This document shows positions 36,715 through 48,102 of a stretch of 64,000 nucleotides of DNA, one piece after another. The DNA comes from Priapulus caudatus (taxonomy: Eukaryota; Priapulida; Priapulimorpha; Priapulimorphida; Priapulidae): assembly GCF_000485595.1 (NCBI RefSeq), contig NW_014577469.1:195388-259387 (forward strand), in the 5' to 3' direction. A model generated the notes under the pieces. It made no database searches. It had not been told where the DNA came from and worked only from the letters and a program-made list of their open reading frames with translations. The position numbers were made by a program, and so were the translations under genes. The stretch's first letter is position 1, and each line of letters starts with the position of its first letter.

Positions 36715-37480
36715 TAGGAGTGGGCTATAGCCTATACGGAGGCCAAAATGATTTTTTTTAAATTTTTATTAGGGCTGAGTTTTTGTCTGTTTTATTTTAC
36801 CTATCTTAACATGAAATGACAAAAATTTTGGCCTGGGGTCCAAGAAAAAAGTGTGCAGTGCCTTCTTGTGTTTCCATACCTTATTTTTGTGGCGAGAGGG
36901 GAGCGAACCTCATATCTCAGGTTCTGCTTTGGGTAGACTTCATATAAAAAGTTATTCTGGGGTTATTTAGGACACATAAAGTCATAAACATAATTAGAAA
37001 ATCATAAAATTAAAAGCACAAATACTGGTCAAAAAATATATTTTGGGGTCAAATTTAACCACATAATTCCCATAGGAAACTAAAAAGGTTGCTGCGGATA
37101 CGCCGTGATCTCTCTAAGTCCTCTCTTCTTTGCTTTTGAAGAGAGGGACTAGATAATGGCACTTATTGTTGAGACCCTGAAGAGACTGCAGATAGCTGCC
37201 AATGACCCTAGCTGGACTGTTGTACATCCCTGGGAGCAGATTGATGCTCTGATGACAGATGCTGTGAGCAAAATTCTCAAGATAGAGACAGGTGTTGCAG
37301 AACAACTTGGATCAAAGCATGTGCCATACCACTTGCTTTGTAAGTCTCATACATGTGAACGGTCTGATGCAGACAACCTCACGACCATGGCTGCCATTTA
37401 GGATAAGATTGGCCTTCGCAAACTGATTGTGCAGAGAGAGAGCCTTTGAGCAGCGTTGAAGTCATTTCTTCGGCAAAATA
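36715..37480 (+). mobile_element. Truncated copy of an inverted-repeat transposon with unclassified ORF
   Basis: A 250-bp leader (36,832-37,085, containing CCAAGAAAAAAGTGTGCAG) is followed by a frame from 37,156. It reads MALIVETLKRLQIAANDPSW, then HPWEQIDALMTDAVSK and GSKHVPYHLLCKSH, and breaks at a stop near 37,400 and again shortly after. The same protein words occur on the minus strand at 43,399-43,249 and 39,849-39,240. I recall similar multi-copy hypothetical proteins from sponge and cnidarian genomes but cannot name the family. No transposase motif is evident. Confidence 0.6.
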
Positions 37481-37789
37481 AATGATCAATCTGTTGTGGG
37501 CCTGGGGCTGGGGTCCAAGAAAAAAGTGTGCAGTGCCTTCTTCTGTCATCATACCTTATTTTTGTGGCGGGAGTGGATTTTTAGAGTTTCTCTCATATCT
37601 CAGGTTCGGCTTTGAGTAGAGACTTTATCTGAAAAGTTATTCTGTTGTTATTTAGGACACATTAAGCCATAAACATAATTAGGAAATTATAAAAGCACAA
37701 TTACTAGTCAAGAAATACATTATGGAGCCAAATCTAACCTTATAATTAGCATATTTCACAAAAAGGTATGTTGGATTTCAGGGCCATTA

Positions 37790-38312
37790 CTTAAAACAAA
37801 ACACAGCTTCCTCATAGAAGTCCCAGGTTCCTGAAACTGCCACAGGTACAATCTACTGCTCGATAGTGTCCTGGATATCATCAGTGCCAGGTGGTCACTG
37901 CCAAATTTGATCTCCAGTACCAGCGCGCATCAGGTGATCCACCCGGAAGGTTCCGTCCCCATTATCATCAATTTAAAGCCCAATATACCATTTTTTGTTG
38001 CCCCCCTCATCCCAGATAACAGCAAGTGATTGGTTGGGCTGCAACACAGATTCTTCCTGAGTGAGAGATCCCCTCTGCCTCTTGAACAATGGTATTGGCT
38101 CCTACCAGTGTTTCCATTATCTCCTCCTTACACGGAAACACCACCGCCTCCTCTGCTTGGTAGTCGTCCCCAAGGATCACAGTTCTCAATCATCTCATTC
38201 TCAGACAGTCTGTTGACCTTGTAAAGGTCCCTGCAGATATCTGATCCAGTTGATGTGTGATTCGCTGGTATTGGATCTCTTGCCTCAAGAAGGTCTTTAG
38301 CTCAGGTGGTTT
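37790..38312 (-). pseudogene. C-terminal part of the unclassified transposon protein, broken
   Basis: The minus strand gives ELKTFLRQEIQYQR, then LLGDDYQAEEAVVF and KEEIMETL, then DDNGDGTFRVDHLMRAG, TDDIQDTIEQ and VSGTWDFY, in shifting frames with at least three in-frame stops. The order matches the expected downstream continuation of the fragments at 43.4 and 39.8 kb. Function is unknown. Confidence 0.55.
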
Positions 38313-38381
38313 TTAGCTCACCTTGACATCGTCAAGCTGAGCTATTGCCATGGGTCGTCGTACGTCCTCCGTCCGTCCGGT

Positions 38382-39099
38382 TAGCTCACCTTGACATCGT
38401 CAAGCTGAGCTATTGCCATGGGTCGTCGTACGTCCGTCCGTCCGTCCGTCAACATTTGGTTTTGGTCAACGATAACTCAGGAACCGTTTGACCCACATGT
38501 TTGAAATTGGATGTAGTTGTTACTGCTATACTCCCATATGGAACGTCCTATTTTGGAGCACGCCAGTCGGCGTACTTTCGAGCCAGGGCGATTTTTTGGG
38601 AAAAATGGAAATTGCCATTAGTCAGTTCAGGTTCAACGGATTTTGCTCATTTTTGGTATGTGAATGAATAAGGGCTAGGGGTTTTGATATTTAAAAAAAA
38701 AAGAAGCAAATTAGGTAGGGTTTGGCAATTATATAGCATAGTATATAGACACAAACAGTCTGTGGTGTCATACTCGTCTGGTTCGTTTTACAAGATTTCA
38801 TTGACAATATCTTTAATGCAAAATTGGTATTTCTTCTCCACCCTGCCAATAAAACGTCTATATTAGAGTAAAGATTTACAAAACATGTCGGAACGCAGCA
38901 TAACCTATTTATTTCAAACGCCATCGCTACAAAGCGGGTATAGCGCCATCTACGGTCACAAATTGTGATTCATTTTGGTTTATAAATTATTATTGCGATA
39001 TACAGATGGCAATCATTTCTATAATGTACGTCGATGGTTGCTCAATTAAAACTGACTTCTTCTTACTCACTCATTTATGTCCTTTTTTGTGGTGAGCTA
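38382..39099. mobile_element. Element with TAGCTCACC terminal inverted repeat and GTCC run
   Basis: TAGCTCACCTTGACATCGTC with a foldback (CTTGACATCGTCAAG) at the left and GGTGAGCTA at 39,091-39,099 define a 718-bp unit. A GTCCGTCC microsatellite follows the left hairpin. The first 68 bp are tandemly duplicated just outside (38,313-38,380). There is no coding capacity. Confidence 0.6.
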
Positions 39100-39239
39100 C
39101 AGTGTCATTGACACTTTCATTTACTGACAAGCGCCTTCCGTTCTTAGACAGATGTAACATGTCCTCCGTGTTCTTTACATTTCACAAGAAGTTGGTCAAC
39201 AAAATCATTGGCCCTCACTTTCTTTTTGCACTCTAAAAT

Positions 39240-39849
39240 TTGGTTTGCATTGAACTCTATGCAAATTTCCGGGGGCTCTTTTTGGCATTTCCGGGGCTCT
39301 TTTCGGCATTTCGGGGGCTAAATCGCCCCGAGGCCCCGTGTATTTTTTTCACTGTCCCCCTGTACGTAAAATTAGCAAGTGCTTTGAATCCTGCTGTTAT
39401 GAAATCGTTCTCAAGATAAATCTTACATGCTAGAACAAGAATATTATTTAGCGGTGTCTGCAAAAGTATTTGTTTGAGGTATTTAAAGGAATGCAATCAT
39501 AGACCGCACCTGCCTGGTATCCGAGTCTATTAAAACGTTTCTCGTTGTAGAGGCTAAACGACTAGTGTACCACAGCCACCTCTAGAATCAAGTCAAACTG
39601 TTCTACTAGTGATGTTGTCTTCCCATCTTCCTCATGTGATACGAGCTTTAGAAGAGCAGTTACAACAACAGATTGATCATTTATTTTGCCGAAGAAATTA
39701 CTTCAACGCTGGCTCTCTCTCTGCACAATCAGTTTGCAAAGGCCAATCTTGTCTTCAATGGCAGCCATGGTCGTGAGGTTGTCTACATCAGACCGTTCAC
39801 ATGTATGAGACTTACAAAGCAAGTGGTATGGCACATGCTTTGATCCAAG
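39240..39849 (-). pseudogene. Central part of the unclassified transposon protein, broken
   Basis: From 39,849 downward the translation reads GSKHVPYHLLCKSH, then NLTTMAAIEDKIGL, LLKLVSHEEDGKTTSLVEQF, a stop, LYNEKRFNRLGYQAG, and ILVLACKIYLENDF to LANFTY. At least one stop and one frameshift break it. It continues the fragment at 43,399-43,249 across the nested insertion starting at 39,855. Confidence 0.6.
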
Positions 39850-39854
39850 TTGTT

Positions 39855-41925
39855 AGCTCATCTGACATAGTCAGATGCAGCTTGTAGAATCGCATGATCG
39901 TCCGTGCGTGCGTCTGTGCGTCCGTGCGTCCGTCAACAGTTGGGCACAAATCTAAACGGCTTGACGTACGGATTCGAAAATCAGGACGAGGGTGGGGGGG
40001 GGGTAATCCGAAAACGAGTTGGGATGTCGAAGCTGGGGCTCAAAGATCAAAGGTCAACAAGAGGTGTAAAAGAAGGGGGAACATTCCTTCCTTAACTTAA
40101 GGTATAGGAAGGAAAATCAGAAATGCGGCTCAATTCTAAACGGCTCGACCTAGGCTCGTGATAGTTGGTGTATAGCATCATGGTAGGAAACCATGACTGG
40201 CCATCACTGTGCCGAAATTGGAAGTTGAAGGTCAAAGGTCAATGGGACACAGGGCAAATTTTAGACATTTTCTGAGGACATGGTCTGACGGAGCGATTGA
40301 AAAACTTTTTTGTTTTAGCGGTGACCTACCATTTTTATGGCTTTATTGAAAGGACCATGAAATGTACTTTCTGCTGACATGCGAAGAGTAAGTGTCAAGT
40401 TACAGGTGGGCAGGGCTCTCTATTTCAGGCTGCTAGGATTGTGTAAGTAAAATGGAAATGAGTGCCTTACCTATTGCTGTCTTGGCAAATAGTTGTTGCT
40501 AAACTGAGCTGGTACGATGGGAGCGTGTTGCCATGCTTTAATGCTTAAGACCATCTGCTAACGTGCGCGGCCATCGTTCGTTGGCAACTTTCATAACGAT
40601 CGTCAACTGAACATTTCTGTCGATGAAGGTTCCCTGATACCATGCGCCATGTGTTTGAGAAATAAAGGGCATATCCGTTGTGTTCGCGGTACTGTGTCCA
40701 TTACCATGGAGGAGCAAGTAGATTCGTGTCCGGAGTAGCTTGTCTCTGTCCGACCCAACGCATGCGTTTTTAGAGGCAATTTTTCATATTTTCGTACCAT
40801 TCGCTGGTCGCTCGCTTGGGAATCGGCCGAAGTTNNNNNNNNNNNNNNNNNNNNNNNNNGGATAACTTTTGACCTGAAGAAGGGGGGTAAACATGGATTT
40901 GTTTTACTGTTAGAAAGAATTTGACTGCCGGGTTTGCGAGTAGATCTATACATGCCTGGATGTATGAGGCTTACAAATGTCACAGTGAACATTCAAAGCT
41001 AATTTGGTTGAAGAAGGTTATGCTCCCTTAAATCGTATAATTTCTATGGCATTCTGTACTGTCAGTGCTGTTTACATGTAACTTAATTATGCCACTGGCC
41101 AGTGGCCACTGCAGTGCATGTGGTGGTGATAGTACAGTGTAGTTTTTGCCTGCGTTAATAGTTACAGGTGGCAGCTCTCTATTTCAGCCTGTAGGATTGT
41201 GTAAGTTAATGGATGAGCTGCTCTACCTATTCGATCTTGCAAATAAGTTGGTTGCTACTCCACGATCACTGATGGAGCCTTCCATCTTTAATCTAAGACA
41301 CTCTCAAACTCGTGCGCTGCATCTCGTGGCAACTTTCCATAACGACCAACGAACATTCTTCGAGAAGTTCTAGATACCATCCCAGTGTTTGAATAAGGCT
41401 ATCCGTTTGTCGCGTACTTGTCCATTTTCCACTGGAGACAAAGTAGATCTGTCCGTAGCTGTCCCGCCGGACAAGGCAGCTTTTTAGACAATTTTTCATA
41501 AAAAAAATTTTCTTACCAATCGCTAGGGTCGCCTGCTGGAAACCCGAGTTAACATAGTATACCAACTGGGCTGGCCGGAGTGCCACCGAATTAACATAAG
41601 TATAGAACATCCTCTATGTGAAGTTATACTAAAAACGTACCCGCCTTGCAGCTCCACGAAACGGTCAGTGGCTAGGCGTTAACAGACCATCAGACAATCC
41701 AGTCTGATAGACAATCAACGATCTGCATAGGACAATCAGTTCGCCAGCCTTGTCCGGCCCCCAGCGCTTAAGGCCTCGAAAAGAAATCTACGATGCAGGT
41801 ACGCAACTTGCCGTATCTGCAATATCTCGGCCTAACAAATGGTCATTACGCTTGCACGACTGAAATTTTTACGTTTGTAACCGTAGCAACGAAGACCCGC
41901 AGGTGAGCCAGACGCTCTGCGGCTC
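39855..41925 (+). mobile_element. Nested element with AGCTCATCTGAC hairpin end and 5-bp duplication TTGTT
   Basis: TTGTT lies at 39,850-39,854 and 41,926-41,930, and the interrupted host ORF is continuous with one TTGTT in the uninterrupted copy at 37,310-37,320. The element begins with the hairpin AGCTCATCTGACATAGTCAG, followed by a GTGCGTCC-type microsatellite, and ends GGTGAGCCAGACGCTCTGCG. It contains the 25-N gap, and 40,405-40,790 recurs in degraded form at 41,160-41,520, so its true length is unknown. Related copies lie at 43,938-44,965 and 44,980-46,275. Confidence 0.6.
40835..40859. other. Scaffold gap of 25 N
   Basis: A second run of exactly 25 N. The sequences on both sides are noisy versions of one another's neighbourhood, as at the first gap. 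Confidence 0.97.
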
Positions 41926-42860
41926 TTGTTCTGCAGATACCTGTCTCTTAGTCTATCTTGAGATTTTTGCTCACCGCATCTGTCATCAAGAGCATCAATC
42001 TGCTCCCAGGGATGTTACAACATCCCCAACTACGGGTCCATTGGCAGCTATCTGCATCTTAGGGTCTCACCAATAAGTGCATTATCTGGAAGTCCTCATA
42101 TCAAAAGAAATAGAAGGAGGACGTAGAGAGATCGCGGCTGGTATCCGCAGCAACCTTTAGTTTCCTATCGGAATTATGTGTGCGTTAATTTGACCCAAAA
42201 TATTTCTGATCCAGTATTTGTGCCTTTTATTTTTATTCTAATGTCATGTTTAGATTTATGTGTCCTAAATAACCCAGAATAACTTCTATATAAAGCGTCC
42301 TACCCAAAGCAGAACCTGAGATATGAGGTTCATCCACTTCTTCCACAAAAATAAATTATGGAAACACAAGAAGGCACTGCACCCTTTTTTCTTGGACCCA
42401 GGCCAAAAATGTTGTCATTTTCATGTTTGAGTAGGGTAGAAATAGAACACACAAAAACCCTCAGCCGCCTAACCCAAAACAAAAAATGACCCTGTAACCC
42501 ACTCTATGATACAAAAATCGTAACCAAAACCAAGAGCGGACTAAGGGTTAACGAAACGCCTCCTATCCTTTTTGTGCGGGGATGAATGCCCCGGTGAATC
42601 CTCGCGCCGGTTTGCTGTGCGTTTTACGCCCCCTCATCTGACAAGCTAGTCAATGACTTGTAGAATCGCTTGATCGTTCCGTGCGTCCGTCCGTCTGTCC
42701 GTCCCGTCCCGTGCGTCCAACCAGTTGCCTGCACAAATCTAACCCGCGTCGACGCTTACGGTCACGATTTCGGCGAGGTTGGGGGTAATCCAGAAACGAG
42801 TTGCGGATGCGAAGCCTGGGCGTCAAACGTCAAAGGTCAAGAGCGAAACATAGTATAAAC
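41570..42860. other. Error-rich duplicate of 42,860-44,200
   Basis: The segment carries the same landmarks in the same order as the following 1.3 kb: CAGCTCCACGAAACGGTC, the AGACAATCAG repeat, GTAACCGTAGCAAC, CTCCCAGGGATGT, CTTGGACCC, GCCGGTTTGCTG, and then the start of the AGCTCATCTGAC hairpin element. Many single-base indels separate the copies, which is typical of unpolished alternative contigs. Confidence 0.7.
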
Positions 42861-42974
42861 ATGGGCTGCCGGAGTGCCACCCGAATTAACATATACTATA
42901 GTATAAACATTTCTGTGAAGTTATATAAGAACGTTACCGCCTTGCTAGCTCCACGAAACGGTCTTGCTAGGGTT

Positions 42975-43072
42975 AGAAGACCATCAGACAATCAGTCTGA
43001 TAGACAATCAGACATCTGTATAGACAATCAGTCTGATAGACAATCAGACATCTGTATAGACAATCAGTCGCA
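42975..43072. repeat. 36-bp tandem repeat, about 2.5 copies
   Basis: AGACAATCAGTCTGATAGAC followed by AATCAGACATCTGTAT is repeated in direct orientation. The unit contains the small palindrome CAATCAGTCTGATAG. It lies within the nested hairpin-ended element. Confidence 0.75.
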
Positions 43073-43937
43073 CAGCCTTGTCCGGCAGCGCTACAGCCTC
43101 GAGAAAGAGAAATCTACATGCAGTGTACGCAACTGCGTATCTGCAATATCTGCGCCTAACAAATGTGTCATTACGCACGACTGAAATTTTACGTTTGTAA
43201 CCGTAGCAACAGACCCCAGGTGAGCCCAGACGCTCTGCGGCTCTTGTTCTGCAATACCTGTCTCTTAGTCTATCTTGAGATTTTTGCTCACAGCATCTGT
43301 CATCAGAGCATCAATCTGCTCCCAGGGATGTACAACAGTCCAACTAGGGTCATTGGCAGCTATCTGCAGTCTCTTCAGGGTCTCAACAATAAGTGCCATT
43401 ATCTAGTCCCTCATATCAAAAGTAAAGAAGAGAGGACGTAGAGAGATCGCGGCGGATCCGCAGCAACCTTTTTAGTTTCCTATGGGAATTATGTGGTTAA
43501 ATTTGACCCCAAAATATATTTCTTGACCAGTATTTGTGCTTTTAATTTTATGATTTTCTAATTATGTTTATGACTTTATGTGTCCTAAATAACCCCAGAA
43601 TAACTTTTTATATAAAGTCTCTACCCAAAGCAGAACCTGAGATATGAGGTTCACTCCACTCTTGCCACAAAAATAAAGTATGGAAACACAAGAAGGCACT
43701 GCACACTTTTTTCTTGGACCCCAGGCCAAAAATGTTGTCATTTCATGTTGAGATAGGGTAAAATAGAACACACAAAAACTCAGCCCTAAGCAAAACAAAA
43801 AATGACCCATGTATAGCCCACTCTAGATACAATAATGTAACCCAAACCCAAGAGGATAGGGTTACAAAGCCTCCCTATCCTTTTGTGCGGAGGAATGCCC
43901 GAGTGAATCACTCGGGCCGGTTTGCTGGTGCGTTTTT

Positions 43938-44965
43938 AGCTCATCTGACATAGTCAGATGCAGCTTGTAGCAAGCTCGCTGTGATCGCCGTGCGTGCCCG
44001 CCGTCCGCCGCTCGCAGCCGGCTGTCGCGTGGCGCGCCCGTGTGCCGTCGGCGCGCCGGCTTGCCACACAGTTGGGCGAAAATCGTTAACCGGCCGCCGC
44101 GCGGCTGCGCACCGGTACCGGCTCCAGCGGATACTCTCGGACGTGGGGCGTAATCCGAAACGAAGTTGGGATGCTCGACACGCCCGTGGGTCTCAACGAG
44201 TCTAAAGGTCAAGCGAGGTGTAAGACAGGGGAAGCATTCAGCCGTTCGCTTCGACTTAAAGGTATCAGGAGAATCGGGGCCCACGAAGTTTTCGAGTCTA
44301 CACGCAAATCTATAAGCCGGCTCCGACCCGTAGGGCCTCCGTGAACTAGTCCGATGTATAGCATCATGGTACGAAAAGGCCAACAGCTGTGCGAAATTGG
44401 AGGTGCCCAAGCAGTCAATGGCACAGGCAGATTTTACGACATTTCTGAGCGCACCTCGGCGCTGAACGAACAAGCGGATTGCCAAAAACTTTTTGTTGTA
44501 CCAGCGGGCTGAACTCTAGACCGTTCTCGCATTTTATATGGCTTGTATTGAAAGGGACATGAAAATTGTCCGCTTGTGCTGACATGCGAAGAGTAAGTGT
44601 CGGATAACCTTTTGACCGCTCCAGAGGCGGGTTAAACATGATCTGTTGACTGTTAACAGAGTGGGGGAAAACTTTCGCTTTTTGCTATAGAGCTCCCCCA
44701 ACCCTCGTCCCCTTCCCTGCCACGCCCCCCCGCGCCCCTCGCCCCAGCCCCGAATCCCCCGCCCTCCCCCAGCCCCCTCCACTCTGCGGATAGTGGCGTG
44801 TCTAACCAATGAAGTGTGTACTCAAGCTCGTGTCATGCAATATCTGCTGCGCATAACAAATGTGGTACTGCGGCTACAGAACGACTAATTTCTTACGGTT
44901 ATAATCGTAGGCAACAGACTCCCCAGATGAGCCCAAAACGCTGCTGCCGGTCTGGCTTGTTTATT
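43938..44965 (+). mobile_element. Second copy of the AGCTCATCTGAC hairpin element, corrupted
   Basis: The copy starts TTAGCTCATCTGACATAGTC and ends with the CAGATGAGCCC...GCTGCCGG-type terminus at about 44,925-44,965. The stretch at 43,985-44,140 carries many extra G/C bases relative to 39,900-39,975. A C-rich block of about 90 bp at 44,690-44,780 has no counterpart in the other copies. Confidence 0.5.
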
Positions 44966-44979
44966 ATTATTACAAACAC

Positions 44980-46275
44980 ATCTGACCGTAGTCAGATACA
45001 GTTTGTAGAATCCGCATGATCGTCCGGCGTGCGTCCTGGCGTCCGCGCCCGTCCCGTCAACCAAGTGTGTGGGGCACAAATTTCGTTAAACCCGTCGATC
45101 TACGCGCCACGGATATTTGGCGACGGCTCCGATGGGAGGGTATCGGTGAAAAGGACTTGCAGGATCGACCAATTGGGTCAGAGGGTCGAGCAAGTCAAGA
45201 TGTGTACACGAGGGGATATTTCTCTTAACTTAAGGTATAGGAGGGAAATAGGAAATTGCGGCAGCCAAATCTTCAACGGCTGGCGATCTATGCCTTGCTT
45301 AATTATTAGTGTAACTAGCGTGTGGATTAGGCAGGAAACCCATCACCGGAGTGGCGAAATTGGAGGTCACAGGTCCAAACGCAGTGGGCACGCGAAAGAA
45401 GGTCGAGATGATCGAGCACAGTTTGTCTGAGGGCACAGGCGCGGCCGGCCAACACGCGCGTCCCCCCCATGGTTTTCCCTACCATTGGACAGGAGTGAAA
45501 AATTTTTCTTGGTTTTCAACGCGGGCCTGACCTACGCGCATTTCTTATCCAGCCTTATTGAAATGGACGCCAATAAATCGTTGCTTTCCAACTGATCGTG
45601 CGAAGAGATAAGTGGCTGATAACCTTCTGACCGCCGTTCCAAAGAGTAGGAGGGTAAACATTGGATTTACATGATCTGCTGCATGATCAGGTCTACACGT
45701 GTGTTGTCATTATCATTGACAGCAGCCCATAATCTAGAAACAAATAGAGCTAGATAGCGCGAACGCCCCGTACCCCAGGCACAGGGCGCCACGGCTCAAA
45801 GGTCTTGGACTTCAAAATCATCAGACTTTTTTATTATGTTTACGTGTTTTCGCTGTAATTTTTCTATCTATATCTCTCATTTAACCTCGTTTTTGTTTCC
45901 CAATTAACACCAAATTATTTACCAGTGATTTATTTACAGAACCAATTTAAATAACACAAATAATTTGTATGCACACAATTTAAATTATTATTTTTTAAAA
46001 TTAGGTTAGCGTTTCTAGGGTGCACCAATGCACCATAAAACAGGAGTTTCCAGGCACAAGCAGATTGTTATCCAACCAAATGGGATTTGGGAAAGTATGC
46101 AGAATGCAGAAGGTTGCGAAATGATGATGTACCGCAAGCTGCGTATGACTGTCATATCTGGCGCTAACCAAAGGTTTTTCACTACCGCACGACTATAATT
46201 GGTTATGTTTTAGTCAACCCCGTGAGGGCAACACCCCACCTCAGGATGAGCAGACGCTCTGGGCGGCCTCTGTTA
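44980..46275 (+). mobile_element. Third copy of the AGCTCATCTGAC hairpin element, corrupted
   Basis: ACATCTGACCGTAGTCAGAT starts the copy and GAGCAGACGCTCTGGGCGG ends it. Internal landmarks such as GGTATAGGAGGGAAAT, GGCACAAAT and GCGAAGAG-AAGTG match 39,855-40,420. Excess inserted bases again suggest low consensus accuracy. Confidence 0.5.
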
Positions 46276-46339
46276 GAGACCTAGACACTTCCCAAACCCT
46301 GGGGTTTCATTCTGCAACACGAACCACTCGCGACCTGAG

Positions 46340-47385
46340 TCGCGATTATAAAACAACAACGGCGTGAGGACGAGACTACTAGCCCCGGGGCGCAACGGGA
46401 GGAAGATGCGGTAGACGCGGCCAAGTGGAGTGAGATGTTTAAGCAGGTATCGTAGAAGAAGGATGGCGGTAGGCGAGCGACCCGCGCTGATAAGTGGAGC
46501 TATGATGCTCAAGAGCGCCGTCAGCATAAAAAAGGTGAAGCAACGATGTGAGGAGGCCCAGCGCCATATTATGCTAATCGAAATCAGGAGCGTGAGGGAG
46601 GGTGGGGAGGAGTGGAGTTGAATGAATCGGAATTGAGATTTGTGGAATAGTAGGTGAGAGTTGGATTAAGAAAAGAGGATGAGGAGATCAGAAGAAGTGA
46701 TGGACCGGTTTGAGGAGTGGGAGGAGGCGAGGGGGGTGTGGTAATCCGGGCGGAGAGAGTGCTATCGCGTCTGATGGTAAAAGAAAGCGATTTTGGTCCG
46801 GATGGGGGGGCACTTAGGTGATAGGACCGAGAGATGGCAGTTTTGCAGCGGGGGGAAGTACGAGAGTCGGTGGGAGGCCAGAGGAGAAAGAGAGAGGCAG
46901 GGGTGGCGCTGTGTGTAAATCAAAGAGGGAGCGTTATAGCGCATGGGTAAGAAGGTGAGAAGACGCGAAGTATGGTTGGTGGAATATAATTCATTAGAAG
47001 TAGAAGATGGCGGAGGGGGGAATAACGGGCACGCTTGAGGAGCACTAGAAGGATCGATGTCTATAGTAACGAGGAAGACGGATGAAAGTATTACCGCATG
47101 ATCAGGGACTAGATAGGAGGGACCGACTGTTAGCAAGAAATGTAGAGATGCTAGTCTGGTTCAACGGATCAATGTTGGCGTAGGTGGTAGAAGAATGTAA
47201 CCGGGAAGTAATAAGTAAGGAGATAGATCGAAAGAGTAGGGAGATCGAGAAGGGAGGTGAGGTCCCTCGGAGAAGGGGTAGTTGATAAGGGAAGCAGAGA
47301 AAATGAACAATTATGGTGGTGGTGAAGTGACGAGGAGTGAAGAGGGAGGTATAGAATAAGGGTGTATAAGTGAATGAGATAAAAC
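46340..47385. other. Purine-rich block of about 1 kb
   Basis: The plus strand is dominated by A and G with frequent GGAGG, GAGAG and GGAAG words but no periodicity. No homology to flanking elements is seen. The minus-strand frame at 46,762-47,136 is Ser/Pro/His-rich, as any pyrimidine-rich strand would be, and is not a supported gene. Confidence 0.5.
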
Positions 47386-47387
47386 TG

Positions 47388-47622
47388 CGCGGAGGGCTGT
47401 GCGGGTGGCCGCGACCCGGGGCCCGCCGCCGGGGGTGTCGCGGCGGTCGCGCCCGCCGCGTCCGATGCAGCGCGCCGGGGTGCTGCGGCGGGCGGTGGGC
47501 GCGCCCCCGCCTCGAACGTCTGTGCCGTCCGGACGGGTCATCCGGAGACCGCGGTCGGCGACACCCACCCCCACACGCCCCAGAGGCCTTTTGGGCCGCG
47601 CGCGCAAGAGGCGGGACAAAAA
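47388..47622. other. Abruptly GC-rich 235-bp block
   Basis: The base composition changes sharply to very high G+C with GGCGCGCC- and CGCCGCGTCC-like words, and changes back just as sharply. Frames on both strands are open, as expected for GC-rich DNA. It could be foreign (high-GC bacterial) sequence, a chimeric read or a G/C-biased consensus artefact. Confidence 0.5.
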
Positions 47623-47728
47623 AAAACGGAGTAGCGAGTTGGAAACTTGATAAGTTGGCTAAGTGAATCGAAGTCAGACATGGAGAATATGAGAAGAATC
47701 AGGAAATAATCAGGACGGCCCCGCCGTC

Positions 47729-48061
47729 TTTCTCGGCTGATGTCTTGGGGAACTTACATGTATCGCAATACTCTTATTAAACTAATATAACCTGTTACAA
47801 AAATTCGAAGTGACGAGCGGGGGAATATACGAGCGCCATTTCTGTTGACCTGTGACGTACGCAGTCCAATGCGCATAGCGATCGGCAACGCAGCGCCCTC
47901 CGATTGGTCGGTGAATCCGCTCTTCAAACCGAAGTTACGTCACAGGTCAACAGAAATGGCGCTCATATATTCGCCGCTCGTCACTTCGAATTTTTGTAAC
48001 AGTTATATTAGTTTAATACAGAGTATTGCGATACATAGTAAGTTCCCAGATAGCGAGAAAG
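47729..48061. mobile_element. MITE-like inverted repeat, about 330 bp
   Basis: CTTTCTCG...GGGAACTTACATGTATCGC and its near-perfect inverted copy ending GAGAAAG bound arms of about 120 bp, with ACAAAAATTCGAAGTGACGA and GCCATTTCTGTTGACCTGTG readable in both. The spacer contains no coding sequence. Confidence 0.75.
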
Positions 48062-48102
48062 GTCGTGTTGAGAATAAACGCAGTTGGAAGTTCTAGTCTC
48101 TG

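Larger units (their letters stand above)
37490..43937 (-). mobile_element. Composite inverted-repeat transposon with unclassified ORF remnants, interrupted by insertions
   Basis: Inverted copies of a 250-bp segment (37,500-37,755, and 43,490-43,740 reversed) bound ORF pieces in consistent minus-strand order. These are the N-terminal part (43,399-43,249), GSKHVPYHLLCKSH to LANFTY (39,849-39,240), and a C-terminal part with LLGDDYQAEEAV and DDNGDGTFRVDHLMRAG (38,312-37,790). In-frame stops and frameshifts show it is dead. Two other elements are nested in it (38,382-39,099; 39,855-41,925). An error-rich duplicate covers 41,570-42,860. Superfamily is unknown. Confidence 0.55.

Noticed and set aside
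43862-44485. 207-codon minus-strand frame
   Set aside because: It crosses two unrelated repeat ends and a stretch with excess inserted G/C bases, so a conserved protein is very unlikely.
47311-47666. GC-rich overlapping frames of about 100 codons
   Set aside because: Open frames are expected by chance in very GC-rich DNA, and no motif was recognised in them.
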